Shown here: positions 26,768 through 34,530 of the stretch, piece after piece
Numbering within the stretch: position 1 is the stretch's first letter
How the letters are laid out: each line of letters starts with the position of its first letter
Source of the DNA: Clostridia bacterium
Lineage (GTDB): Bacteria; Bacillota; Clostridia; Monoglobales; Monoglobaceae
NCBI GenBank assembly: GCA_017546145.1
Contig: JAFYXN010000030.1
Span: 1-47,873 of the forward strand
Reading direction: 5' to 3'
DNA: 47,873 nt
The notes under the pieces: generated by a model
What the model was told of the DNA's origin: nothing
What the model saw: only the letters and a program-made list of their open reading frames with translations
The model's database searches: none
Position numbers and translations under genes: made by a program

Positions 26768-26813
26768 AGTGCAGAATAATTTAAAAACAAGCTCTAAAAG
26801 GTAAATTTTTTAG

Positions 26814-26842
26814 TTGATTTTATTTTGTACTTATGATATAAT
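26814..26842 (+). promoter_or_regulatory. Promoter of the OPT transporter gene
   Basis: TTGATT and TATAAT with a 17-bp spacer. It gives a leader of about 100 nt carrying two hairpins. Confidence 0.7.
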
Positions 26843-26856
26843 TTCATCATATATGC

Positions 26857-26930
26857 GCGAAATTCCGTCAATAATTTCGCAATTCGTTTTGTCTGCCCAC
26901 GGCAAAACGTGATGTTAAAACCGTGGGCAG
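26857..26930 (+). promoter_or_regulatory. Structured leader of the OPT gene
   Basis: Two stems: GCGAAATT (26857-26864) with AATTTCGC (26873-26880), and the 10-bp CTGCCCACGG (26893-26902) with CCGTGGGCAG (26921-26930), the latter ending 19 nt before the ATG. The ribosome binding site (AAAGG at 26931) abuts the second stem. It matches no riboswitch that I recognise. Confidence 0.5.
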
Positions 26931-26949
26931 AAAGGCTATGTAGAAATCT

Positions 26950-28860
26950 ATGGAAAACAACAAAAATTTTAAGCCGTATGTTCCGGCTGAAAAGGTTACG
27001 CCTGAGATTACCGTTACCTCGATAATCATGGGTATCCTTCTTGCCGTAATATTTGGTGCAGCCAATGCATATCTGGGGCTTAGAGTAGGTATGACAGTTT
27101 CAGCATCTATACCGGCTGCAGTTATTGCAATGGGCGTTATCCGTGTAATTATGAAGAAAAATTCAATACTTGAAAGCAACATTGTGCAGACAGTCGGCTC
27201 TGCAGGTGAGTCTTTGGCAGCGGGTGCGATTTTTACACTTCCTGCACTCTTTTTGTGGGCAGCTGAAGGTACAATGGACAAGCCCGGAATCATAGAGATT
27301 ACTGTTATCGCACTTTTGGGTGGTCTTTTGGGCGTATTCTTTATGGTGCCGCTTCGTAATGCACTTATCGTAAGAGAACACGGTGTGCTTCCTTATCCCG
27401 AAGGCACAGCTTGCGCAGAGGTTCTGCTTGCGGGCGAAGAAGGCGGTGCAAATGCATCAACCGTATTTGCAGGTATGGGCTTTGCAGCACTCTTTAAGTT
27501 TATAATTGATGGCCTTAAGGCAGTTCCCGGTGAAATCGGTCTCAAAATCAAAGGCTATGCCGGCGAAATCGGAACTCAGATTTATCCTGCTGTAATGAGT
27601 GTTGGTTATATCTGCGGCCCAAGAATTTCATCATATATGTTTGCAGGCGGCGTTCTCAGCTGGCTGGTTCTTATACCTATGATTGTTCTGTTCGGCAGGG
27701 ATATAGTTCTTTACCCCGGAACAGAAACGATTGGTGTAATGTATGATGCAGGCGGTGCAAGTGCAATATGGGGTTCGTACATCCGTTATATCGGAGCAGG
27801 CGCTCTGGCAGCAGGCGGTATAATCAGTCTTATTAAATCATTGCCGCTTATTATCCGTACTTTTGGCGACGCAATTAAGGGTATCGCAGGTGCAGGCAGT
27901 GCAGGCTCAGAGCGTACGGCTCGGGACATTAGTATGAAGGTTGTGCTTATTGCAATTGCAATACTTACACTTCTTGTATGGCTGGTTCCGGCAGTTCCTG
28001 TAACTTTTATCGGTGCGGTAATTGTAGTAGTATTTGGCTTCTTCTTTGCAACTGTTTCTTCAAGAATGGTTGGACTTGTGGGTAGCAGTAACAATCCTGT
28101 TTCAGGTATGGCAATTGCAACGCTTCTGATTGCAACGCTTATTCTTAAACTAACAGGCAACAGCGGTGCTGTTGGTATGCGAAGTGCAATTGCAATCGGT
28201 TCGATAATATGCATTGTTGCTGCAATTGCAGGCGATACATCTCAGGATCTTAAAACCGGTTATCTTTTGGGAGCAACACCCAAGAAACAGCAGATTGGCG
28301 AGATTATCGGTGTTGTTGCCGCAGCATTTGCGATTGGTGGCACACTCTACCTTCTTGATAGTGCATGGGGATTTGGCACGGACGAGCTTGCTGCTCCTCA
28401 GGCAACACTTATGAAGATGATTATTGAAGGCGTTATGGATGCAAATCTTCCTTGGGGGCTTGTGTTTGTTGGCGTGTTTATTGCAGTTGTTGTTGAGGTC
28501 GTAGGCATTCCGGTGCTTCCTTTTGCAATCGGTGTTTATCTTCCTGTTCATCTTAATGCTTGTATCATGGTGGGCGGACTTGTTCGTCTTGTTATGGACA
28601 AACTCAAGAAAGAAAAGGAAGAAAAGGACGCGATAGTAAACGACGGTATTCTTTTCTGCTCTGGTATGATTGCGGGAGAGGGAATTGTTGGTATTATTCT
28701 TGCAATTCTTGCGGTATTCGGTGTTAATAATCTAATTGATATTTCAGGAATATTAAATCTTTCTGCACCTGTTGCAAATGTCGCAAGCCTTGTGGTATTT
28801 GCACTGGTTATCCTCAGCGTTCTTAAGTTTTCTGTATGGAAGAAACGCGGCGTGAAATAA
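26950..28860 (+). CDS. Oligopeptide transporter of the OPT family
   Basis: 636-residue membrane protein with about 14-16 hydrophobic segments. It has the OPT signature parts NAYLGLRVGMTVSASIPAAVI near the N-terminus, AAGAIFTLPALFLW, PYPEGTACAEVLLAGE, GYICGPRISSYMFAGGVLSW and GDTSQDLKTGYLLGATP. Family members take up oligopeptides or metal-chelate complexes by proton coupling. A PqqD-like gene follows 2 bp later. Its own promoter and structured leader precede it. Confidence 0.93.
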   Translation: MENNKNFKPYVPAEKVTPEITVTSIIMGILLAVIFGAANAYLGLRVGMTVSASIPAAVIAMGVIRVIMKKNSILESNIVQTVGSAGESLAAGAIFTLPALFLWAAEGTMDKPGIIEITVIALLGGLLGVFFMVPLRNALIVREHGVLPYPEGTACAEVLLAGEEGGANASTVFAGMGFAALFKFIIDGLKAVPGEIGLKIKGYAGEIGTQIYPAVMSVGYICGPRISSYMFAGGVLSWLVLIPMIVLFGRDIVLYPGTETIGVMYDAGGASAIWGSYIRYIGAGALAAGGIISLIKSLPLIIRTFGDAIKGIAGAGSAGSERTARDISMKVVLIAIAILTLLVWLVPAVPVTFIGAVIVVVFGFFFATVSSRMVGLVGSSNNPVSGMAIATLLIATLILKLTGNSGAVGMRSAIAIGSIICIVAAIAGDTSQDLKTGYLLGATPKKQQIGEIIGVVAAAFAIGGTLYLLDSAWGFGTDELAAPQATLMKMIIEGVMDANLPWGLVFVGVFIAVVVEVVGIPVLPFAIGVYLPVHLNACIMVGGLVRLVMDKLKKEKEEKDAIVNDGILFCSGMIAGEGIVGIILAILAVFGVNNLIDISGILNLSAPVANVASLVVFALVILSVLKFSVWKKRGVK

Positions 28861-28861
28861 T

Positions 28862-29209
28862 ATGAGTAGAAAAAATAAAGTTTCTGAAAATTATCTTGAA
28901 AGAATACCTGTTCCGGCTGATACCATTAAATGGGAAGCTGACGCGGAGGGCAGGATAACGCTTTGTATAGAAAATACGGGCTTTTTTAACACACTTGCGC
29001 AGAAACTGTTCAAAAAACCAAAAGTATCGTTTGTTCATCTGGACGAGAACGGAAGCTTTGTATGGCCTCTGATGGACGGCGAAAAAAACATTATTGAAAT
29101 CGGTAAACTGGTTGATGAACATTTCGGCGAGGATGCCCATCCGCTTTACGAGCGGCTTGCAAAATTCTTTCAGATATTGGACAGCTATGGCTTTATAGCA
29201 TGGAAGTAA
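28862..29209 (+). CDS. PqqD-family peptide-binding-like protein
   Basis: 115-residue protein resembling PqqD/RiPP-recognition domains: FVHLDENGSFVWPLMDGEKNIIEIGKLVDEHF matches the L-x-x-x-G-x-x-x-W plus 'ii..La..f' pattern, followed by a helical half and LDSYGFIAW. In RiPP systems such domains bind leader peptides; here no radical-SAM enzyme or precursor is nearby, only the oligopeptide transporter with which it is almost fused at the DNA level (stop and start 2 bp apart). A role in peptide handling is inferred. Confidence 0.75.
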   Translation: MSRKNKVSENYLERIPVPADTIKWEADAEGRITLCIENTGFFNTLAQKLFKKPKVSFVHLDENGSFVWPLMDGEKNIIEIGKLVDEHFGEDAHPLYERLAKFFQILDSYGFIAWK

Positions 29210-29214
29210 AATTT

Positions 29215-29247
29215 AATAGGAACAGCATTTTTGCTGTTCCTATTTTT
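29215..29247 (+). terminator. Intrinsic terminator after the OPT-pqqD pair
   Basis: 12-bp stem AATAGGAACAGC with GCTGTTCCTATT around ATTTTT, followed by TTTT. Confidence 0.9.
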
Positions 29248-29273
29248 TGTAGTATATACACATAGATTTTTTA

Positions 29274-29302
29274 TTGACAAGAAACCGCGCAAGGAGTATA
29301 AT
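29274..29302 (+). promoter_or_regulatory. Sigma-A promoter of the cysteine-synthase-family gene
   Basis: Perfect TTGACA and TATAAT with a 17-bp spacer, 49 bp upstream of the ATG at 29351. Confidence 0.85.
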
Positions 29303-29350
29303 ATTTAATTATATTGTTAATTGCATTTACAGAAATTTGAGGAAATTGTT

Positions 29351-30283
29351 ATGATATGCAGTAATATTTTAGAAGCAATGGGAGATACTCCCATTATAAG
29401 GCTTTCGCATTTAGGCGACCCCGACGGCGCGCAAATTCTTGTTAAGTTTGAGGGACTCAATGTTGGCGGTTCGATAAAGACCAGAACGGCATATAATATG
29501 ATTTGTGATGCCGAAGAAAAAGGTCTTTTAAACCAAGATACCGTTATAGTTGAGCCGACAAGCGGCAATCAGGGAATAGGCCTTGCGCTGGTTGGCGCGG
29601 TTAAGGGCTACAAGGTGAAGATAATTATGCCCGACTCGGTAAGCGAGGAACGTCGTAAGCTTGTTGAGCATTACGGTGCCGAGGTTATCCTTATCCATGA
29701 TGCCGGAAATATTGGCGAGTGCATACATGAGTGCCTTAATACTGCACTCAGGATGCAGGAAGAGGATTCAAATGTGTTTGTTCCACAGCAGTTTGAAAAT
29801 CCTGCAAATGTTGCTGTTCAGCGACAAATAACAGGTGAAGAAATTTTAAAGCAAGTCAACGGTCCGATTCACGGGTTTTGTTCGGGGATTGGAACCGGCG
29901 GTACAATTACCGGTATAGGCGAAACCTTAAAGCGTGAAAACCCCGATATTCAGATTTGGGCAGTAGAGCCTGAACACGCGGCAATTCTTTCGGGCGGCTC
30001 TATAGGCACGCACCTTCAGATGGGCATAGGTGATGGGGTTATTCCTAAAATTCTGAATCAGAATATTTATAATGACATCTGTGTTATAAAGGACGAAGAA
30101 GCTATCCGCACAGCAAAAGAGCTTGCATCAAAAGAAGGGATAATGTGCGGTATTTCAAGCGGTACAAATGTTGCCGCAGCGATAAAGCTTGCAAAAAAGT
30201 TAGGCAAAGGCAAAACGGTGGTTACTGTATTGCCCGACACGGCGGAAAGGTATTTTTCAACACCGCTTTTTGAAGAAAAATAA
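29351..30283 (+). CDS. PLP-dependent cysteine-synthase-family enzyme
   Basis: 310-residue fold-type II PLP enzyme related to CysK/CysM. The Schiff-base lysine sits in GGSIKTRTAYNMI, the substrate loop is TSGNQGIG (usual TSGNTGIG) and the phosphate cup is GIGTGGTITGIG. The common lysine context is GGSVKDRIA, so KTRT and NQG are departures from classical O-acetylserine sulfhydrylase; a different beta-replacement or a desulfhydrase activity is possible. ATG 29351 is preceded by GAGGAAA; upstream in-frame codons have no such site. The next gene (GMP synthase subunit) follows after 18 bp. Confidence 0.82.
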   Translation: MICSNILEAMGDTPIIRLSHLGDPDGAQILVKFEGLNVGGSIKTRTAYNMICDAEEKGLLNQDTVIVEPTSGNQGIGLALVGAVKGYKVKIIMPDSVSEERRKLVEHYGAEVILIHDAGNIGECIHECLNTALRMQEEDSNVFVPQQFENPANVAVQRQITGEEILKQVNGPIHGFCSGIGTGGTITGIGETLKRENPDIQIWAVEPEHAAILSGGSIGTHLQMGIGDGVIPKILNQNIYNDICVIKDEEAIRTAKELASKEGIMCGISSGTNVAAAIKLAKKLGKGKTVVTVLPDTAERYFSTPLFEEK

Positions 30284-30301
30284 ATTACAGGAGGAAAAAC
30301 T

Positions 30302-31282
30302 ATGAATGCAAATGTAAGACCTGAAACAATGCAGCGAATCACAACAAAGGAGCTTGCGGACGAATTTATTGCGAAGCAAATAGAGGATGTTCGTGCACAG
30401 GTGGGTGACAAAAAAGTTCTTCTGGCGCTTTCGGGCGGCGTTGACAGCTCGGTTGTTGCAGCACTTCTTATTAAAGCAATCGGCAAACAGCTGGTTTGTG
30501 TACACGTAAACCATGGACTTATGAGAAAGGGCGAAAGCGAGCAGGTTATCGAAGTTTTTGGCAAAGAGCTTGATGCAAACCTTATATATATTGATGCAAC
30601 AGACAGATTTTTGGATTTGCTGAAAGATGTTGCAGAGCCTGAGAAAAAGAGAAAGATTATAGGCGGCGAATTTATCAAAGTGTTTGACGAAGAAGCGGCA
30701 AAGCTTGAAGGCATTGACTTTTTGGCACAGGGCACAATTTATCCCGATATTTTAGAGAGTGACGGAGTAAAGGCTCATCATAATGTTGGCGGACTTCCCG
30801 AGGATATGGAAATGGAGCTTGTAGAGCCTGTTAAGCTTCTTTATAAGGACGAGGTAAGAGTTGTAGGCAGTGCTTTGGGACTTCCTGATGAAATGGTTTA
30901 CCGTCAGCCCTTCCCAGGTCCCGGTCTTGGTGTAAGATGCCTTGGCGCAATTACTCGTGACAGACTTCACGCGCTTCGTGAGGCTGATGCAATCCTCCGC
31001 GAAGAATTTGACAAATGCGGTCTTGCGGGCAAGGTTTGGCAGTATTTTATTGCTGTTCCTGACCTTAAGAGCGTAGGTGTAAGAAATGATAAAAGATACG
31101 AGGGTTGGCCAGCAATCATTCGTGCGGTAAATACCACAGATGCCATGACAGCAACCATTGAGGAAATTCCTTATGATGTTCTTCACAAGATTACAGCGCG
31201 TATAACAGCCGAGGTTGAAGGTATCAACCGAGTGCTCCTTGACCTGACACCCAAGCCTGTAGGAACCATTGAGTGGGAGTAG
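30302..31282 (+). CDS. guaA: GMP synthase ATP-pyrophosphatase subunit without glutaminase domain
   Basis: Makes GMP from XMP. The 326 residues contain the ATP-PPase loop LSGGVDSSV (about residue 41-49), LVCVHVNHGLMRKGE, LAQGTIYPDILES, HHNVGGLPEDM and the C-terminal dimerisation domain RQPFPGPGLGVRCLG to the terminal KPVGTIEWE. The usual bacterial N-terminal class I glutaminase (about 190 residues) is missing, and AGGAGG 7 nt before the ATG shows that this is the real start. It resembles the separate GuaAb subunit of archaea, so ammonia may come from a separate GuaAa or be used free. None is seen in the window. Confidence 0.9.
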   Translation: MNANVRPETMQRITTKELADEFIAKQIEDVRAQVGDKKVLLALSGGVDSSVVAALLIKAIGKQLVCVHVNHGLMRKGESEQVIEVFGKELDANLIYIDATDRFLDLLKDVAEPEKKRKIIGGEFIKVFDEEAAKLEGIDFLAQGTIYPDILESDGVKAHHNVGGLPEDMEMELVEPVKLLYKDEVRVVGSALGLPDEMVYRQPFPGPGLGVRCLGAITRDRLHALREADAILREEFDKCGLAGKVWQYFIAVPDLKSVGVRNDKRYEGWPAIIRAVNTTDAMTATIEEIPYDVLHKITARITAEVEGINRVLLDLTPKPVGTIEWE

Positions 31283-31287
31283 AAATT

Positions 31288-31331
31288 AAAAACCCCGAAA
31301 GCCTTGTAAATACAGGGCTTTCGGGGTTTTT
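31288..31331. terminator. Bidirectional intrinsic terminator
   Basis: 16-bp perfect stem (AAAAACCCCGAAAGCC with its complement) with A- and T-runs at both ends, serving both the GMP synthase gene and the minus-strand XRE gene. Confidence 0.92.
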
Positions 31332-31342
31332 GTTATAAATTA

Positions 31343-31672
31343 TTAATTGCGTTTTGTTTTTAAAAAGTCAATGTATTCCTTAACTTTTTTTAATTCGTCT
31401 TCGCTTAAATCAGAGGAAAAATCGAGTATAGCTTGAGCGGGTTTTGAAATGCCTTGTTGCAAATGGGTGTCTTTATCAGGAAGACCCAATAAATAATTTA
31501 TTGATACATCAAATAAACCCGAAATCATTGCAAGTGTATCAAGGTTAGGCTCAACTAAATCAGCCTCATATTTTGAAACATTTGCTTTAGATAGATTTAT
31601 TTTTTTTGCTAATTCTAATTGTGTCATATTGTGATCTAAACGTAAAGCTTTCAACTTGCTTCCAAAACTCAA
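31343..31672 (-). CDS. XRE-family transcriptional repressor
   Basis: 109-residue cytoplasmic regulator. A Cro/CI-type helix-turn-helix fills the first 65 residues (SKLKALRLDHNMTQLELAKKINLSKANVSKYEADLVEPNLDTL), then ISGLFDVSINYLLG and a charged helical tail. A TTG start at 31672 with GGTGA 5 nt upstream is preferred: the long frame can be opened by an ATG at 31732, but that lies upstream of the predicted -10 box (31718-31723) of its own promoter. It probably represses its own gene and the divergent 98-residue gene through four shared operators. Confidence 0.85.
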   Translation of the reverse strand: MSFGSKLKALRLDHNMTQLELAKKINLSKANVSKYEADLVEPNLDTLAMISGLFDVSINYLLGLPDKDTHLQQGISKPAQAILDFSSDLSEDELKKVKEYIDFLKTKRN

Positions 31673-31717
31673 AGTCTTCACCGCCAAATATAAAATTTCA
31701 TAATTAGATACAATATT

Positions 31718-31840
31718 ATTATATAGTTTCAAAAAATGAAAGTAAATATAGGTTTCAAAAAATGAAATTTATTTTAGATAATACTTGACAATTTCATAAA
31801 TTGCAACTATAATAAAGAATAGAGTTTCAATTTGTGAAAC
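31718..31840. promoter_or_regulatory. Divergent promoters with four TTTCA-N5-TGAAA operators
   Basis: Palindromic sites: 31727-31741, 31753-31767, 31792-31806 (half-degenerate, TTTCA-N5-TGCAA) and 31825-31839 (best, GTTTCAATTTGTGAAAC). Minus promoter: TTTACT (31746-31741) and TATAAT (31723-31718), 17-bp spacer holding site 1. Plus promoter: TTGACA (31785-31790) and TATAAT (31808-31813), 17-bp spacer holding site 3, with site 4 just downstream. Binding at sites 1, 3 and 4 would block both promoters. Confidence 0.85.
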
Positions 31841-31869
31841 TGAATTAAAGCGTATATGGAGGTATAATA

Positions 31870-32166
31870 GTGGGTTTTATTGAAGAACTTTACAATGGAA
31901 ATATTAGTCCAACAGAAAAGCGTTTTGTTCAAGGGACAAAATACGCAAAGGCTATGAGTAGGGCTTGTAATAACGAGGAAAAATTAATGGAGTTATTATC
32001 CGGCGATAATTTAAAATTATTTGAGGGCTTTGTTGAAGCAAGCTGTGAAATCGGTGCCATAAGCGACACAGAAAATTTTAAGCTTGGTTTCAGACTTGGA
32101 GTTCAAGCAATGTGCGATTGCTTGGTAAACGAAGACACTAAGGTGTTTACGGATATTGAAGAATAA
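31870..32166 (+). CDS. Small alpha-helical protein paired with the XRE repressor (DUF6809-like)
   Basis: 98-residue protein without a known activity. It begins FIEELYNGNISPTEK and ends with FKLGFRLGVQAMCDC, which resembles the small Firmicutes family DUF6809 often seen near XRE regulators. It is predicted mostly helical and acidic with no signal peptide. Start GTG at 31870 with GGAGG 8 nt upstream. Its promoter is covered by the operators of the divergent XRE gene. Confidence 0.7.
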   Translation: MGFIEELYNGNISPTEKRFVQGTKYAKAMSRACNNEEKLMELLSGDNLKLFEGFVEASCEIGAISDTENFKLGFRLGVQAMCDCLVNEDTKVFTDIEE

Positions 32167-32171
32167 TAGAT

Positions 32172-32208
32172 AAAGCGTTGTTGACACATTCAGGGTCAAC
32201 AGCGCTTT
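32172..32208. terminator. Bidirectional terminator between the small gene and spoVT
   Basis: 14-bp stem AAAGCGTTGTTGAC with GTCAACAGCGCTTT (one G-U pair), 9-nt loop. Confidence 0.85.
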
Positions 32209-32226
32209 ATTTGTTTAGATGTTCTT

Positions 32227-32679
32227 TTATTCCATTGTCTTGCCTAAAAATCCTGCTGCAACTTCTGCAAGCTTTGATTCAACATCTCCAAAATCTCTTG
32301 TGCCGTCAGGGGCTATTATCATTACCGAGCCAATGCTGTCGCCTTCATATACTATTGGGGCAATAACGCCGGCTTTGTAGTTTTCGTTTCCGTCGACAAC
32401 GGCAATATCCTTGCCTGCCTGAGTAGATAAAAATCCTGTTTTACCGTGCATTATTTTTTCGGCTTCTGATGACAGCTTCTTGTCGGCAAGCTCTTTTTTG
32501 GGAGCACCGGATACTGCTATGATGGTGTCTTTATCAGAAATAACACAGGCAAGACCTGTTGTTTTGGCAAGGGATTCTGCGTACTGGTGAGCAAATTCGC
32601 CAAGCTCGCCTATTGGTGAATACTTTTTAAATATTACAGTTCCGTCGCTTTCTGTGTAGATTTCCAGCGGGTCGCCATC
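32227..32679 (-). pseudogene. spoVT: spoVT, C-terminal fragment cut by element insertion
   Basis: The fragment encodes 150 residues of the stage V sporulation regulator SpoVT. It starts inside the AbrB-type DNA-binding domain at DGDPLEIYTESDGTVIFK, continues through KYSPIGELGEFAHQYAESLAKTTG and the whole GAF-like sensor domain to the terminal AAGFLGKTME. The first roughly 30 residues, with the DDLGRVVIPKEIR-type half of the swapped-hairpin, are missing. A TGA stop (32682-32680) precedes the first matching codon in frame, and the sequence beyond no longer resembles spoVT. The break is therefore a clean insertion point. Intact SpoVT controls sigma-G genes in the forespore. Confidence 0.92.
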
Positions 32680-32710
32680 TCATACCTCATTGGTACATAG
32701 ATAACGACCC
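32671..32710. other. Element-chromosome junction (att half-site) in spoVT
   Basis: spoVT coding sequence (GATGGCGAC on the minus strand) ends at about 32679-32681. On the element side an imperfect inverted repeat (TACC-TCATT-GGTA at 32683-32695, with flanking ATCT/AGAT) resembles a serine-integrase attP arm. The exact crossover dinucleotide cannot be fixed without the other junction. Confidence 0.6.
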
Positions 32711-32772
32711 ACTGACAAAGTTCATATTTAACTGATTTCATTATACGCCAACCGACAAAAATTGTCAATAAA

Positions 32773-32807
32773 AACACAGTAATTGATGCTAAATCAACTA
32801 CTGTGTT
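32773..32807 (-). terminator. Terminator of the recombinase gene
   Basis: AACACAGTA pairs with TACTGTGTT, continued inside by TTGAT/ATCAA; on the minus strand it is followed by TTTTATTG. It lies between the recombinase stop and the junction. Confidence 0.75.
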
Positions 32808-32816
32808 AAATAAAAA

Positions 32817-34427
32817 TTATTCTTCCTGGGTTCTATCAACAAGGTCGATAAGGTCAGTTATACTACTCTTTAAGAAAATAGTAATGGTCTTATCTTCATC
32901 AACTGTGATACGGTCTATAATAAGTTCAATATCTTTTTCAGTGAAGCGCTCCTTGGAAAGCAAATGATTAAATGTATCAAGAACTGTGTCTATATTATTT
33001 TTGATTTCTTTCCTTTTTTCACTTTCGTCAGTAAGAAATTCTATTTCCAACTCAGCATTTTCCATCTCTTTACGAAGACAATTATCAACTGTATCAAAGG
33101 TTTCAACAAGACTTTCTTCATTTTCTGGGTTTTTAGCAATTTGTTTGATACGCTGTTGCATACTTATAGCAAGTTCAGACTTCTTATCAGAAATGAAATT
33201 TTGAAGATTTGCAATACGCATCTTGTTTTTTTCAACCTGCTCTTTACTGCTGTCAAGGTTTATATTAATAAGTTTATCTTGTAAATTTTCTTTGACTGCA
33301 CGAATGTAATTCTTTACTGCTTCGTTGAGTTTAGATTCATGAATATGGTGTGAGGTACAAGCCTTTAACCCTCTTCTGTGATATGAACCACAGAAATAAG
33401 CATTGGGTCGCTTGGGGTTTGAAATAGAGAACATATGAGCACCACAGTCAGCACAGTATATTCTTCCACTGTAAGGAATCTCATACTTACGCTTACCTTT
33501 ATAATGGGATGTGGTACGGTGTTTTGCTATCTCCTGTGCCTTTTCAAAAACCTCTTTTTCAATGATAGGTTCGTGATGATTTTCAAATATCATATGGTCT
33601 TTGGGGTCAGTACGGACATCTCTTTTGTTAATACCTGCACGCGTCCATACATTTTGTCTCAAAGTTCCAATATAAAAATCATTGCTGACAATTTTTGAAA
33701 CTGAAACTATGCTCCAGATTGGACTGGGGTTAATTTTGCTGGGGTCTTTTTCTCTTTCCAAAGCATGCTTCACCATAAGCATTCTGCCGGTTGGAGCATT
33801 GTGCTCTGTTAAGTAGTTGGCAATACGCTTATAGCCCCAGCCATCAAGATATAATTCAAAAATTTTCCTTACAACCGCTGCGCCCTCTTCGTCAATACAC
33901 ACAGTATTCTTCTTCAAAGGGTGTAAATAATACCCATACGGAGCATTGCAAACCCACTCAGCATTGCGCTGACGGTTCTTTATAATACCTCTGACATTTT
34001 TACTTGCCTCACTGACCGGTTGTTCGTTCATAAGGAATTTAAACTGTATATTCAACCAGTCAGCATTATTAGGAAAATCTATGTTGTCTTGAATCGAAAT
34101 GATTCTTACACCGGCATCTCTTAATAGTTCAAGCTCGTACAAGCCTAAACTGTTTCTTCTGGAAAATCTTGAAAAATTCTTGATAATAAGTATCTTGTAA
34201 TACCCATTGAACAACTTTTTTCTCATTTCCTGATACCCGTCTCGTTCCTCAAAACTATAACCGGACTTGTCTCTGTCTTCATAGAAATCACAAGGCATAT
34301 CAGGGAATTTTTCCTTTACATAGGCACTTATGATTGATTTTTGGTTTTCTATTGATACGTTATCATTATCGAGGTCGTCATCTACTGATATACGGCAATA
34401 TGCCGCAATTCTGTCTTTTGCTTTCAT
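32817..34427 (-). CDS. Large serine recombinase (integrase)
   Basis: 536-residue site-specific recombinase. The resolvase-type catalytic domain (1-150) has the nucleophile Ser14 in AYCRISVD and the arginine motif KNFSRFSRR. Next come the recombinase domain (VRGIIKNRQRNAEWVCNAPYGYY), a zinc ribbon (CADCGAHMF ... YFCGSYHRRGLKAC) and a long coiled coil (about 370-480). This architecture is that of integrases that insert phages and transposons at one chromosomal site. It is the terminal gene of the element, 137 bp from the spoVT junction. ATG 34427 is chosen because GAAAGG lies 9 nt upstream; a longer frame from 34472 would start inside a hairpin. Confidence 0.93.
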   Translation of the reverse strand: MKAKDRIAAYCRISVDDDLDNDNVSIENQKSIISAYVKEKFPDMPCDFYEDRDKSGYSFEERDGYQEMRKKLFNGYYKILIIKNFSRFSRRNSLGLYELELLRDAGVRIISIQDNIDFPNNADWLNIQFKFLMNEQPVSEASKNVRGIIKNRQRNAEWVCNAPYGYYLHPLKKNTVCIDEEGAAVVRKIFELYLDGWGYKRIANYLTEHNAPTGRMLMVKHALEREKDPSKINPSPIWSIVSVSKIVSNDFYIGTLRQNVWTRAGINKRDVRTDPKDHMIFENHHEPIIEKEVFEKAQEIAKHRTTSHYKGKRKYEIPYSGRIYCADCGAHMFSISNPKRPNAYFCGSYHRRGLKACTSHHIHESKLNEAVKNYIRAVKENLQDKLININLDSSKEQVEKNKMRIANLQNFISDKKSELAISMQQRIKQIAKNPENEESLVETFDTVDNCLRKEMENAELEIEFLTDESEKRKEIKNNIDTVLDTFNHLLSKERFTEKDIELIIDRITVDEDKTITIFLKSSITDLIDLVDRTQEE

Positions 34428-34451
34428 TTTTATCATCCTTTCTAAAATAGA

Positions 34452-34519
34452 GGGTGTGTAGCATTTACACACCCGAAATTCTCTGTTTATATGTAAGCAT
34501 ATTCACTGGGAATATGCTT
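34452..34519 (-). terminator. Two hairpins between the 72-residue gene and the recombinase
   Basis: 34495-34504 with 34510-34519 (AAGCATATTC, 5-nt loop), and 34452-34460 with 34466-34474 (GGGTGTGTA, 5-nt loop), both perfect. The second lies just ahead of the recombinase ribosome binding site and could attenuate recombinase expression. Confidence 0.65.
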
Positions 34520-34530
34520 TGTTGTGTGTT

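Noticed and set aside
31673..31732. N-terminal extension of the XRE protein from ATG 31732
   Set aside because: This ATG lies upstream of the predicted -10 box and within the first operator, so it would not be transcribed from that promoter.
32451..32679. Reading the spoVT remnant as a functional shorter gene starting at the internal ATG 32451
   Set aside because: No ribosome binding site, and it would lack the DNA-binding domain and half of the sensor domain.
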